Assembly (NCBI GenBank): GCA_016934225.1
Contig: JAFGTH010000261.1
Coordinates: 1-13,552, forward strand
From: Lentisphaerota bacterium
GTDB taxonomy: Bacteria > Verrucomicrobiota > Kiritimatiellia > UBA8416 > JAFGTH01
Length of the DNA stretch: 13,552 nucleotides
Direction of reading: 5' to 3'
Shown here: positions 7,097-13,552 of the stretch, piece by piece
Layout: each line of letters begins with the position of its first letter
Numbering within the stretch: position 1 is the first letter of the stretch
Made by a program: the position numbers and the translations under genes
The notes under the pieces: model-generated
Told to the model about the DNA's origin: nothing
Seen by the model: the letters and a program-made list of their open reading frames with translations, nothing else
Database searches by the model: none

Positions 7097-8023
7097 ATGA
7101 ATATCGTAATCGTTGGTCCTGGCGCAATCGGCACACTTTTCGCCGTGCTACTGTCGAAAACCGATAACAACATAGCGATTCTTGACAAAGATCCGATTCG
7201 TGCCAAAGCCATATCGGACAAAGGGCTCCGCGTCGAGAACTGCGGAAAAACAACGTGCGTTCCCATTCGCATTACAGCGGATCCCTCAAAGCTCAAACCT
7301 GCCGATCTTATCTGCGTTTGCGTAAAGGCATATGATACGGAAATGGCCGTAAAACATGCATTGCCGCTGGTTCGAAACAAAACAATTCTCGTCTCACTTC
7401 AAAACGGTCTCGGTAATGCAGAAATCGCTTCGCAGTATGTAGCCCCATCCCAAATCGTATGCTCAGTAACGGCACAGGGAGTCACAAGAATCACATGCGG
7501 TCATGTCCAACACGCCGGAACAGGTCCAACATTCGTTGCACCTTTCTCTTCGTCCGGAACAGAACAAGCCCACATCTTCGCCAATGTGTTGTCCTTATGC
7601 ACCCAGGAAGTCAGATACTGCGATAGCTATGAAAGCATGATTTGGAGCAAATTGCTCGTCAACGCCGCGATTAATCCCGTCACAGTAATTGCAGATGTAC
7701 GAAACGGTGAAATTTTACAACGGCCCGAGCTGAGGGCAACCGCACACGCCGCCGCCCGCGAAGGACAAACAGTGGCTCGCGAACAAGGCATAGATTTGTT
7801 TTATAAAGATGCTGCAATCGAAGTTGATTCCGTATGTAAAAAAACTTCAAACAACGTTTCATCCATGCTGCAGGATATCAGGTCGGGAAAAAAGACTGAA
7901 ATACTCTCAATCAATGCCGCCATATTAAACGCCGCTCGCCAATGCCAATTATCCTGCCCAACGAACGAATTGCTTGTGCAACAGATAATCTCACGCGAAA
8001 AATCCGTCGTTCGAAACAAATAA
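7097..8023 (+). CDS. panE: 2-dehydropantoate 2-reductase (ketopantoate reductase)
   Basis: A 308-residue cytoplasmic enzyme that should reduce ketopantoate to pantoate with NADPH on the way to pantothenate and CoA. The Rossmann motif GPGAIG is at residues 7-12. VCVKAYDT and LQNGLGN (about 101-107) complete the cofactor site. The C-terminal domain carries WSKLLVNAAINPVT with the likely catalytic Lys185, Asn189 and Asn193, and SSMLQDIRSGKKTEI with Ser255/256 and Glu268. The residue after TEI is Leu where many homologues have Asp (TEID), a small deviation. Because this fold also covers reductases of other 2-oxo acids, the substrate is not certain. The gene begins 48 bp after the methyltransferase, so co-transcription is likely; no clear ribosome-binding site is seen before ATG 7097. 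The next gene is convergent. Confidence 0.87.
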   Translation: MNIVIVGPGAIGTLFAVLLSKTDNNIAILDKDPIRAKAISDKGLRVENCGKTTCVPIRITADPSKLKPADLICVCVKAYDTEMAVKHALPLVRNKTILVSLQNGLGNAEIASQYVAPSQIVCSVTAQGVTRITCGHVQHAGTGPTFVAPFSSSGTEQAHIFANVLSLCTQEVRYCDSYESMIWSKLLVNAAINPVTVIADVRNGEILQRPELRATAHAAAREGQTVAREQGIDLFYKDAAIEVDSVCKKTSNNVSSMLQDIRSGKKTEILSINAAILNAARQCQLSCPTNELLVQQIISREKSVVRNK

Positions 8024-8052
8024 TAACGCAACGCTTAAAAAGTACGTCCGTT

Positions 8053-8072
8053 CGGGAATTATTCTTTTCCCG
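8053..8072. terminator. Inverted repeat between the convergent panE and response-regulator genes
   Basis: CGGGAA (8053-8058) pairs with TTCCCG (8067-8072), a perfect 6-bp stem with an 8-base loop. The stop codon of the minus-strand regulator lies in the loop. On the minus strand a TTTTT run follows about 13 bases after the stem; the plus strand has no T-run. It may be a weak terminator for the regulator gene. Confidence 0.3.
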
Positions 8073-9441
8073 TGGCATACCTGTTTAATTTCCTGTGCAG
8101 TGTACGCCTGCTGATTCCCAACGCTTTAGCCGCTTTAGTTCGGTTGTCGTCGAATTGCCTCAAAGCATCCATAATCATTCGCTCTTCCGTATCAGCTAAC
8201 GATTTCGTTGCCGGAGGAATATTTGCCGACGCGAAGTGTCTCGCGACTCCATCAGGAACCGCTGTTTTTATGTTCATGGGTATATCGCGGGCTGTCAAAC
8301 GCTTGCCCTTTGAGAGAACCACCATTTTTTCGATGGCATTACGAAGTTCCCTGACATTACCGGGCCACTCGTATGCTGATAGTATGTTGACCGCGTCGGA
8401 TGTTATTCCCTCTATATTCTTACCGTTGGCCTCGGCAAATTCGTGAAGAAAATGGCCGCATAGCAACGGTATATCGCCCACTCTGTCTCGCAAAGACGGC
8501 AAAGATATTCTTATTACATCCAGTCGGAAAAAAAGATCTTCACGGAATTTTCCGGCATCAACGAGAGCCTTGAGATCCTTGTTTGTTGCGGCAATTAACC
8601 GAATGTCGGTCTCAACCGCACCTCCCCCAACCCGCTCAAAAGATCTTTCTTCCAGCACCCTGAGCAGCTTCACCTGCACACCCGGTTCTATTTCAGACAC
8701 CTCATCAAGGAATAGCGTACCGCCATCCGCAAGTTCAAAGCGTCCCCGCCGTTGAAAGGCAGCGCCGGTAAACGCGCCTTTTTCATGACCAAATAACTCG
8801 CTTTCCATCAATGTCGGAGCAAGCGCCGCGCAATGAACCGCAACAAAAGGACCTTTTGCGCGTGTGCTAAGCCTGTGAATTGCGTGGGCAACTAATTCCT
8901 TGCCGGTGCCGCTGGCTCCTTCAATCAAAACAGTCGCTTGGCTCGGAGCAGCCTGCTTAATGACATCAAACACATTTGTCATAACCGACGATGTGCCGAT
9001 CATGTTCTCAAGGCCATACTTATTGTCCAACTGCTCATGCAGATTGGCGTTCTCCGATTCCATTCTTGTGGATCTGACTGCTCGCTGTAGAAGCATCTCA
9101 AGATGGTCAAGATTTACGGGTTTCGTGAGAAAATCGTACGCGCCTCTCTTCATTGCCTCGACTGCGGTTTCGACATTCCCATATGCGGTGAGCAATATGC
9201 ACACTATTCCGTCACTACGCGCCATGGCCCGTTGCAACAAGGTTAAGCCGTCCATTCCCGGCATCTTGACATCACTGAGCAGAATATCCACCTGACGTTT
9301 GTTGAGTACATTGAGAGCTTTTTCGCCGCTTTCAGCCAACAACACCTCATACGTTCGAGATAACGCTCGAAATAATCCGTCCCGTGTGTTCTTGTCATCG
9401 TCCACAACCAACACGGAAACTTTCCGTTCATTATTCTTCAT
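8059..9441 (-). CDS. NtrC-type sigma-54-dependent response regulator
   Basis: A 460-residue transcription activator. The receiver domain (about 8-122) has the acidic cluster DDD at 14-16, the phosphoacceptor Asp57 in LLSDVKMPGMDG, the switch Thr in LLTAYG and the Lys in TKPVN. The AAA+ domain (about 148-380) has Walker A GASGTGKE (175-182), the sigma-54 contact motif GAFTGA (222-227), Walker B GGTLFLDE (Asp246, Glu247) and an FREDLFFRL arginine-finger region. The Fis-type helix-turn-helix (about 415-455) ends KALGISRRTLHRKL. All parts needed for phosphorylation, ATP hydrolysis and sigma-54 contact are intact. A TTG start at 9456 is possible. ATG 9441 is preferred because GAAGGTGA lies five bases upstream. 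It overlaps the kinase gene by 11 bp, so translation is probably coupled. No -24/-12 promoter was recognised in the window, so its targets probably lie elsewhere. Confidence 0.94.
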   Translation of the reverse strand: MKNNERKVSVLVVDDDKNTRDGLFRALSRTYEVLLAESGEKALNVLNKRQVDILLSDVKMPGMDGLTLLQRAMARSDGIVCILLTAYGNVETAVEAMKRGAYDFLTKPVNLDHLEMLLQRAVRSTRMESENANLHEQLDNKYGLENMIGTSSVMTNVFDVIKQAAPSQATVLIEGASGTGKELVAHAIHRLSTRAKGPFVAVHCAALAPTLMESELFGHEKGAFTGAAFQRRGRFELADGGTLFLDEVSEIEPGVQVKLLRVLEERSFERVGGGAVETDIRLIAATNKDLKALVDAGKFREDLFFRLDVIRISLPSLRDRVGDIPLLCGHFLHEFAEANGKNIEGITSDAVNILSAYEWPGNVRELRNAIEKMVVLSKGKRLTARDIPMNIKTAVPDGVARHFASANIPPATKSLADTEERMIMDALRQFDDNRTKAAKALGISRRTLHRKLNRYATGKE

Positions 9442-10636
9442 GATGGTCACCTTCAACCCGATTCACAGCTTTCTTTCTGGCAGCGCGTAACAGTCGTGCC
9501 CGTCGTTCAGCGCATGGCAGTAATATTGTGAAACTGGTTCCAGTTTCCGGCTTGCTGACAACTTCGATTTGTCCGCCATGGTCTTGCACTATACGTTGAA
9601 CAATCATAAGCCCAAGCCCCGACCCGTCGGATTTTGTAGTGTGTTGAGCGTCGAATATCCTGCCGAAATCCTCCGGCTTAATACCTGTGCCGGTATCCTG
9701 AAATCGAATAATTGCATACTGGTCCGAGCGGGAAAGAGATATCACCAGTGAACCGCCGTCGGGCATGGCCTGAAAAGCGTTCTTTATAATATTGAAGAAC
9801 GCCTGTTTCATTTGATCTCTATCGATCGGCACTTTGGGCATTGAATCCATGAAACGAATTTCCACATCAATCTTTCGATTTTCAATTTCCTGCTTTAACA
9901 GCGTCAGAGTATCCTTCAAGAGTTCGCCTATATAATCAGGCACAAGATTCGGCTTGGACGGTCTTATCGCGCTGAGAAACTGAGTTATAATAACATCAAG
10001 CCTGGAGACTTCATTTCTCGCAATCTGAACAAGTTCGTTCATGCTCTCGCTTTGACCAATCGGTAAATTTCTAATTTCTCGTTCTAAAAGCTGTAAATGA
10101 ATGTTGAGCGCGTTCAGCGGATTTCCAATTTCGTGCGCAACACCGGCTGCAAGGAGTTTGACCGCATTTAAACGCTCCGATTCCAACAAACTCGTTTCAT
10201 TCTCCCTGTCACGAGTTACGTCACGCAATATTACTACAGCACCATTTTCCTCACCCGGCGCATGTGATAACGGCATAATGTAGAAGTTGATAAATCGGTG
10301 TGCAGGATACGTTATCTCCATTTCGCTGGTTATAAGCTTCGACCACTCGCTTGCATCCAAACTCAGAATTCGGTCCCAATCAATCTCTTTGAAATAGCGC
10401 GATATTGACCGGCCTTGCACAGCCTTCCACGAGAACCCCATGAGATCCTCAGCAGCACGGTTCACGTAATCAATCTTACCAGTTCCGCTAATAACAATTA
10501 CACCCTCCTTGATAGATTGGAATATAGTCTCCAGAAGACCCTTCTCCTTGGCCAGGCGCAAAAAATAAATCTGCAGGCTCTCCGGATCTATTCGATCCAA
10601 CCGCTCTATAAGTTTATCCAGAAATGCCGATTTCAT
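9431..10636 (-). CDS. Soluble PAS-domain sensor histidine kinase (NtrB-like)
   Basis: A 401-residue kinase with no membrane segment or signal peptide, so it senses an internal cue. A PAS domain spans about 34-145 (FQSIKEGVIVISGTGKIDYVN... ending VILRDVTRDRE). The HisKA domain has the phosphoacceptor His168 in AAGVAHEIGNPLNALNIHL. The HATPase domain has the N box (FNIIKNAFQAMP, Asn282/Asn286), DTGTG (314-318) and GSGLGL (338-343). The F-box region reads IFDAQHTTK instead of the usual IFEPFFTTK, a mild deviation. The C-terminus (about 377-401) is a basic then acidic tail. A 33-residue helical segment precedes the PAS domain. ATG 10636 has GGTGA seven bases upstream. The response regulator gene follows with an 11-bp overlap, so this is a cognate pair. 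The signal is unknown. Confidence 0.93.
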   Translation of the reverse strand: MKSAFLDKLIERLDRIDPESLQIYFLRLAKEKGLLETIFQSIKEGVIVISGTGKIDYVNRAAEDLMGFSWKAVQGRSISRYFKEIDWDRILSLDASEWSKLITSEMEITYPAHRFINFYIMPLSHAPGEENGAVVILRDVTRDRENETSLLESERLNAVKLLAAGVAHEIGNPLNALNIHLQLLEREIRNLPIGQSESMNELVQIARNEVSRLDVIITQFLSAIRPSKPNLVPDYIGELLKDTLTLLKQEIENRKIDVEIRFMDSMPKVPIDRDQMKQAFFNIIKNAFQAMPDGGSLVISLSRSDQYAIIRFQDTGTGIKPEDFGRIFDAQHTTKSDGSGLGLMIVQRIVQDHGGQIEVVSKPETGTSFTILLPCAERRARLLRAARKKAVNRVEGDHHEE

Positions 10637-10699
10637 TGATCAATCACCAGACCTTATGAGACAAATTGGCTCATACTAACAGCACATCTCAATCGTTGC

Positions 10700-10728
10700 A
10701 ATACAAAACATGTGAGTCATTATGTCAA
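10700..10728 (-). promoter_or_regulatory. Sigma-70-type promoter of the kinase/regulator operon
   Basis: A perfect TTGACA (minus strand, 10723-10728), a 17-bp spacer and TGTATT (10700-10705) lie 64 bp before ATG 10636. The expected leader is about 57 bases. The pair is therefore probably expressed by the housekeeping sigma factor rather than by sigma-54. Confidence 0.5.
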
Positions 10729-10931
10729 CCCAGCGGCCTTATTATCACCCAGGACGAGAAATTAACGGAAAATCGGGTAATACGAATAACGCAGTCAATG
10801 AAAACACGGTTCCACCCAATAAGCTTTCCAATAGGGGCGAAACACGAGGCAACCCATATGACAGGATGTGTATGGTATGGCAGCTCGAAGCAGATGCGCT
10901 GTTCGATAAGCGCATAATTCTACCTGACTAA
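10722..10931 (+). CDS. Possible small protein (69 aa), unrecognised
   Basis: An ATG frame of 69 codons in the 283-bp gap between the kinase and ATP-pyrophosphatase genes, ending 12 bp inside the latter on the opposite strand. The predicted peptide is polar and Asn/Gly/Pro/Arg-rich in its first two thirds (PYYHPGREINGKSGNTNN) and more protein-like at the end (MVWQLEADALFDKRIILPD). About 60 percent of codons start with a purine, which is coding-like but not decisive. There is no clear ribosome-binding site, and the start overlaps the -35 of the minus-strand kinase promoter. I recognise no family. It may equally be a chance frame. Confidence 0.25.
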   Translation: MSTQRPYYHPGREINGKSGNTNNAVNENTVPPNKLSNRGETRGNPYDRMCMVWQLEADALFDKRIILPD

Positions 10932-11609
10932 TTTGTGCTCTAATGCAACTTCCTGAAACCAGTATTCCTCATGCCGAACTTGCCGTTTTGTTCTCACCAT
11001 GATTCTTGAAGAAAAGATGGGTCCGTCTGTAAGCACTGTGTGATATTCTCCCAATTCCCCCGAAGCATCTACCCCGGCATTTTTCAGATCTCGTATCGTT
11101 TCAATGCTTATACTCCTTCCCAGAAAACCTCTGTCCAATTTATCGCCTTTCACCACAACAATCACTGCTTTAAAGCCTAAAGCTATGAACTCCTCGAGTA
11201 ATTCGCAGCGATCACGTTTCCAAAGCGGATGAAACGGAGTGATATCCACAATTGCGCATACTCGCACCACCCACTCACGATGCGAATCAATATCTATGTC
11301 GCCAAACACCCCGGTATTTATTCCGTCTTGTTTTAATTCACGCAAAGCTGAGACAAACACAGTCTCGTATTCCGCCCATGACGCCGAACGAAATACGATG
11401 GGAACACCTAAACTCCGGGCCTGTTCTTCAAGCAAAGACTTTGGAAGTCCATGAGACCGAGATCGCATACCGTCTTCTGTCATAATAGTTAGCAAGCATT
11501 GAGGGCGGCCTCCTTGTTGCATTGCATGATAAAGAGCGAGACATGAGTCCTTGCCACCGCTCCATGAGCAGAAAAAACGCCGATTATTAATTGGTTGTAT
11601 CGAGTCCAT
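10920..11609 (-). CDS. Dph6-like ATP-pyrophosphatase (ATP_bind_4 / MJ0570-type)
   Basis: A 229-residue cytoplasmic protein of the PP-loop ATPase superfamily. The PP-loop SWSGGKDS (15-22) adenylates a substrate with release of pyrophosphate. GVFGDIDIDSHREW (100-113) and SGELGEYHTVLTDGPIF (183-199) are signature segments of the diphthine-ammonia ligase (Dph6) family. In eukaryotes and archaea that enzyme amidates diphthine on elongation factor 2. Bacteria have no diphthamide, so the substrate here is unknown. The length matches the single-domain archaeal type (~220 aa). The frame extends to a TTG at 11633, but ATG 11609 is preferred: it fits the family start, and a likely promoter places transcription near 11625. 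The epimerase gene lies about 210 bp upstream on the same strand, probably a separate unit. Confidence 0.85.
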   Translation of the reverse strand: MDSIQPINNRRFFCSWSGGKDSCLALYHAMQQGGRPQCLLTIMTEDGMRSRSHGLPKSLLEEQARSLGVPIVFRSASWAEYETVFVSALRELKQDGINTGVFGDIDIDSHREWVVRVCAIVDITPFHPLWKRDRCELLEEFIALGFKAVIVVVKGDKLDRGFLGRSISIETIRDLKNAGVDASGELGEYHTVLTDGPIFSSRIMVRTKRQVRHEEYWFQEVALEHKLVR

Positions 11610-11631
11610 ATCTACAGGACCAAACCATATC

Positions 11632-11674
11632 AATATAGCAAACAGCTTGCAGCATTAACAAACGGCTTGTTTGT
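11632..11674 (-). promoter_or_regulatory. Possible promoter with a dyad, ATP-pyrophosphatase gene
   Basis: On the minus strand TTGTTA (11656-11661), an 18-bp spacer and TATATT (11632-11637) form a fair promoter. A perfect dyad, ACAAAC-5-GTTTGT (11658-11674), overlaps the -35 and could be an operator. The leader to ATG 11609 would be about 15 bases. Confidence 0.35.
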
Positions 11675-11796
11675 CATATTGAGAATATCGCTCTTTCGTC
11701 ATCGCCGAAAATTACGAGCGACATAACGTCAGTCCTTTTCAAATCCGGTGAGACTAAGAAAACCGGAGAATAGCCACAGCCATACAATAAAGCGTC

Positions 11797-11820
11797 GGCA
11801 AAATGTTTGCCTTCTCTTTT
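11797..11820 (+). terminator. Hairpin plus T-tract oriented as a plus-strand terminator
   Basis: GGCAAA-atg-TTTGCC (11797-11811) is a perfect 6-bp stem followed at once by TTCTCTTTT, with TTC after it, on the plus strand. It lies 11 bp past the epimerase stop, but for that minus-strand gene the T-run is on the wrong side. It may act in both directions, or end a plus-strand transcript that I cannot otherwise identify. Confidence 0.35.
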
Positions 11821-11821
11821 T

Positions 11822-12865
11822 TCAAAAAAACGCCTTGCAGAGCCGCAGTACCCCCTGCGACCAAGGGACGCGATGCGTAACGCCCACGCCTCGCCGAAAG
11901 TCGTTCTTATGCGCAAGATACCATCTGTAATTTCGAAGCAAAGCGTCTGCATTTGAATATTTCGGAGCGTAGCCCAATTTCTTTTTTGCTTTCTCAATAG
12001 ACACAAAAGATTCTTTGCCAACTGTCTCATATATCCATTTATACAAAGGGGAAAGACCGAATATTTCAAGTGTTCGAAGAGCTAAGATCGCAGGCGCTTC
12101 AGGAATGGAAATGACACGTTTCCCGAATCCGGCCTCGTCCAAAACCTGTTGAAAATCAGTTCTCGGTGTTCCAAACTTTTCCGCGCCAATGTTGAAAGTG
12201 TCGTTAACTACTGAATCGTCCTGCGTGGCGCACAACTGGATTGCATCGCACAAATCTTCCACATCAAGATACTGATATGGATTGTTCCCCTTGCCAAGAA
12301 TAGGAAAATTATGACCTTCACTGGCCCATTCATACAGCATCGCAAAGACGCCAAGTCGTTCAGGACCAACAAACGATTTTGGCCGGATTATTGGAATACA
12401 GAGACCTTTAGAACGGTATTCTTCACATAGCATCTCAGCGGCGACTTTGGCTTCTCCGTAAGGACCAACTCCATGCAATTTATCCGACTCCACCAGAGGA
12501 TGATGATCCGGGATTCCATAAACTGCGGTAGAAGAAATGTGTATGACCTTGGGAATCCCGCGGCGTACAGATTCATTAAGCACGACTCGAGTGCCTTCTA
12601 CATCGGTAGAGTAAATATCTGCCGGTTTGTACAGCGGCAGCGCTGCTGCCGCATGTACAACTATGTCGGCATTGTCCAGCGCTGTTCGAACATCGTCAGA
12701 TCTTCGGATATCACCTTGCACTATGCGAATTTTATCGCGCACATCAGGGTAATCAAAAACCGCAAGATCCAGCGATGTTACCTCTTGATCCCTGGCCAAA
12801 AGACTGCGAATCAAGTTGATTCCGAGAAAGCCTGCTCCACCGGTGATAAGATATCGTTTTGTCAT
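11822..12865 (-). CDS. NAD(P)-dependent epimerase/dehydratase (extended SDR)
   Basis: A 347-residue Rossmann-fold enzyme acting on nucleotide sugars or a related substrate. It has the extended-SDR cofactor motif TGGAGFLG (8-15), the acidic LDLA after beta-2, GDIRR, VVHAAAALPLY (about 69-79), the catalytic SSTAVYG (Ser111-Ser112-Thr113) and YGEAK (Tyr136, Lys140), then IIRPKSFVGPERLG and YLDVEDLCDAI in the substrate half. All catalytic residues are intact. The final segment (WYLAHKNDF...GVTHRVPWSQG) is a C-terminal tail beyond the usual end of many epimerases and suggests a distinct subfamily. The start ATG 12865 has AAGGTAG seven bases upstream. The frame ends TTT TTT TGA at 11822. It is divergent from the aldolase-like gene across a 475-bp gap. 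Cell-envelope or glycolipid sugar metabolism is the best guess; the exact substrate is not visible. Confidence 0.9.
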   Translation of the reverse strand: MTKRYLITGGAGFLGINLIRSLLARDQEVTSLDLAVFDYPDVRDKIRIVQGDIRRSDDVRTALDNADIVVHAAAALPLYKPADIYSTDVEGTRVVLNESVRRGIPKVIHISSTAVYGIPDHHPLVESDKLHGVGPYGEAKVAAEMLCEEYRSKGLCIPIIRPKSFVGPERLGVFAMLYEWASEGHNFPILGKGNNPYQYLDVEDLCDAIQLCATQDDSVVNDTFNIGAEKFGTPRTDFQQVLDEAGFGKRVISIPEAPAILALRTLEIFGLSPLYKWIYETVGKESFVSIEKAKKKLGYAPKYSNADALLRNYRWYLAHKNDFRRGVGVTHRVPWSQGVLRLCKAFF

Positions 12866-13340
12866 TTTTTAGCTACCTTTTAATTCCATACGTTCGCGTC
12901 ATTAACACGATACTCTTGTGCGTATCATATCGAAGGCTTCACGATTAGAACCGCATACTTTATCCTGGCGTATTGTGCAACAAAAATTCATTCGTTCGCG
13001 CATAACATCAGTAAGCCGAATCGGCGGTGGTCTCTGCTTGTTTCCGACCCTGTTATCGCCTGCAATCATGGTTAACGGCAGAACATCTGATCTCGTTGAT
13101 TATGTCTATGACTGGTTTTATACCGCTTTGATCAAGTCCGACAAGGCAGACTTGAAGAAAACATGTTTCTTACAGCCCATTTCCGTAAAATATCTGCAAC
13201 CTTTGCAAATACTCGCCCCGTTTCTTAGTTTCAAACAACATTTCGATTCTGAGTTAACTTTTGACGTTTGGTTCGGCTCTTGACCCATCAATACAATCAG
13301 TTTATATTACCGTTTTTTGATTGCGGAAAGGCACGGAATT
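12866..13340. other. 475-bp gap between epimerase and aldolase genes, no convincing gene
   Basis: It holds the epimerase leader (RBS AAGGTAG), a short dyad GATAC-8-GTATC near 12910, and at its right end a good plus-strand promoter (13280-13308). The centre (about 12960-13270) shows no tRNA, riboswitch consensus, repeat or recognisable protein. A GTG-started plus-strand frame of 121 codons exists but looks non-coding. Confidence 0.5.
13280..13308 (+). promoter_or_regulatory. Sigma-70-type promoter of the aldolase-like gene
   Basis: TTGACC (13280-13285), a 17-bp spacer and TATATT (13303-13308) make a strong -35/-10 pair. Transcription would start near 13315, with a short leader of about 26 bases before ATG 13341. 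Confidence 0.55.
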
Positions 13341-13552
13341 ATGACCAGGAAAGATAGTCCAGACGCAAAAGGCACATGGGTAACGTACAGGCCGGAAATC
13401 AAGATACTGGACTGCACCATACGTGACGGCGGATTGATTACCAACCACATGTTCGAAGATAAGTTCGTTAAAGCAATCTTTCAAACGGTGATTGCCGCCG
13501 GAATTGACTACATAGAAATAGGGTACAAGGCTTCCAAAAAAATATACGCCCC
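13341..13552 (+). CDS. HMG-CoA lyase-like / 4-hydroxy-2-oxovalerate aldolase-like protein, N-terminal part
   Basis: The first 70 residues of a gene that leaves the window. After a short polar lead, ILDCTIRDGGLITNHMF (about 27-43) is the metal-binding first strand of the HMGL-like TIM barrel (LDCTLRDGG in relatives; the Asp binds a divalent metal). AGIDYIEIGYKASKKIYAP (about 52-70) is the second strand. Known members include HMG-CoA lyase, isopropylmalate and homocitrate synthases, and hydroxy-oxovalerate aldolase. The GYKASKK wording fits a subgroup seen in uncultured and PVC bacteria, usually labelled only 'aldolase catalytic domain protein'. The usual aldehyde dehydrogenase partner of the oxovalerate aldolase is not in view. 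AAAGG lies nine bases before ATG 13341. The reaction cannot be fixed from this fragment. Confidence 0.85.
   Translation, partial: MTRKDSPDAKGTWVTYRPEIKILDCTIRDGGLITNHMFEDKFVKAIFQTVIAAGIDYIEIGYKASKKIYA

Noticed and set aside
11674..12069. 131-codon minus-strand frame overlapping the epimerase 3' end
   Set aside because: It lies in another frame of the epimerase gene, whose own C-terminus is coherent; the tail past 11822 shows no domain.
12918..13283. 121-codon plus-strand frame in the epimerase-aldolase gap
   Set aside because: It has a GTG start with no ribosome-binding site, an incoherent peptide, and its end runs into the aldolase promoter.
1..13552. CRISPR array, insertion sequence, phage, tRNA or rRNA
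   Set aside because: I saw no regular direct repeats, transposase or integrase motifs, tRNA T-loop/acceptor patterns or rRNA-like sequence on either strand.

Overview
The window looks like chromosomal DNA from an uncultured bacterium of the PVC superphylum, most likely a Verrucomicrobiota/Kiritimatiellota/Lentisphaerota relative. The best evidence is a 50-residue gene at 3236-3388 (minus). It reads as the small, strongly basic protein that I know only from Chlamydiae, Verrucomicrobia and Planctomycetes. Supporting signs are a secreted beta-helix-like protein with thrombospondin type 3 calcium repeats and a C-terminal domain style common in Kiritimatiella-type genomes, moderate GC, and single genes scattered on both strands rather than long operons. 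The lineage is inferred from recalled family resemblance, not from a search.

Layout. 2-877 (+): C-terminal end of a large surface/secreted protein. 887-1993 (-): MscS-type mechanosensitive channel, divergent from ispH at 2117-2947 (+), the last enzyme of the MEP isoprenoid pathway. 2948-3577: a gap holding the small basic protein gene, a good promoter for it and a cluster of dyads. 3578-4375 (+): DEDDh exonuclease with an ExoX-like tail. 4387-5775 (-): TPR protein. 6024-7048 (+): methyltetrahydrofolate:corrinoid methyltransferase-like gene split by an apparent one-base frameshift near 6689. It is followed 48 bp later by a ketopantoate reductase gene (7097-8023, +). 8059-10636 (-): a two-component pair, made of a soluble PAS histidine kinase and a sigma-54 activator response regulator overlapping by 11 bp. 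10920-11609 (-): Dph6-like ATP pyrophosphatase. 11822-12865 (-): NAD(P)-dependent sugar epimerase/dehydratase. 12866-13340: a 475-bp gap with no convincing gene. 13341-end (+): start of an HMG-CoA lyase-like/aldolase TIM-barrel gene.

How the genes relate. Most transcription units are one or two genes. The convincing functional pairs are the kinase/regulator (overlapping) and the folate methyltransferase plus ketopantoate reductase (same strand, short gap). The epimerase and aldolase genes diverge from a shared 475-bp region and could belong to one pathway, but this is unproven. I found no insertion sequence, phage, CRISPR array, tRNA or rRNA. The window is mainly ordinary housekeeping and signalling DNA. 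The points most worth checking are the frameshifted corrinoid/folate methyltransferase, the overlooked small basic protein gene, the Dph6-like enzyme in a bacterium, and the unassigned epimerase/aldolase pair.
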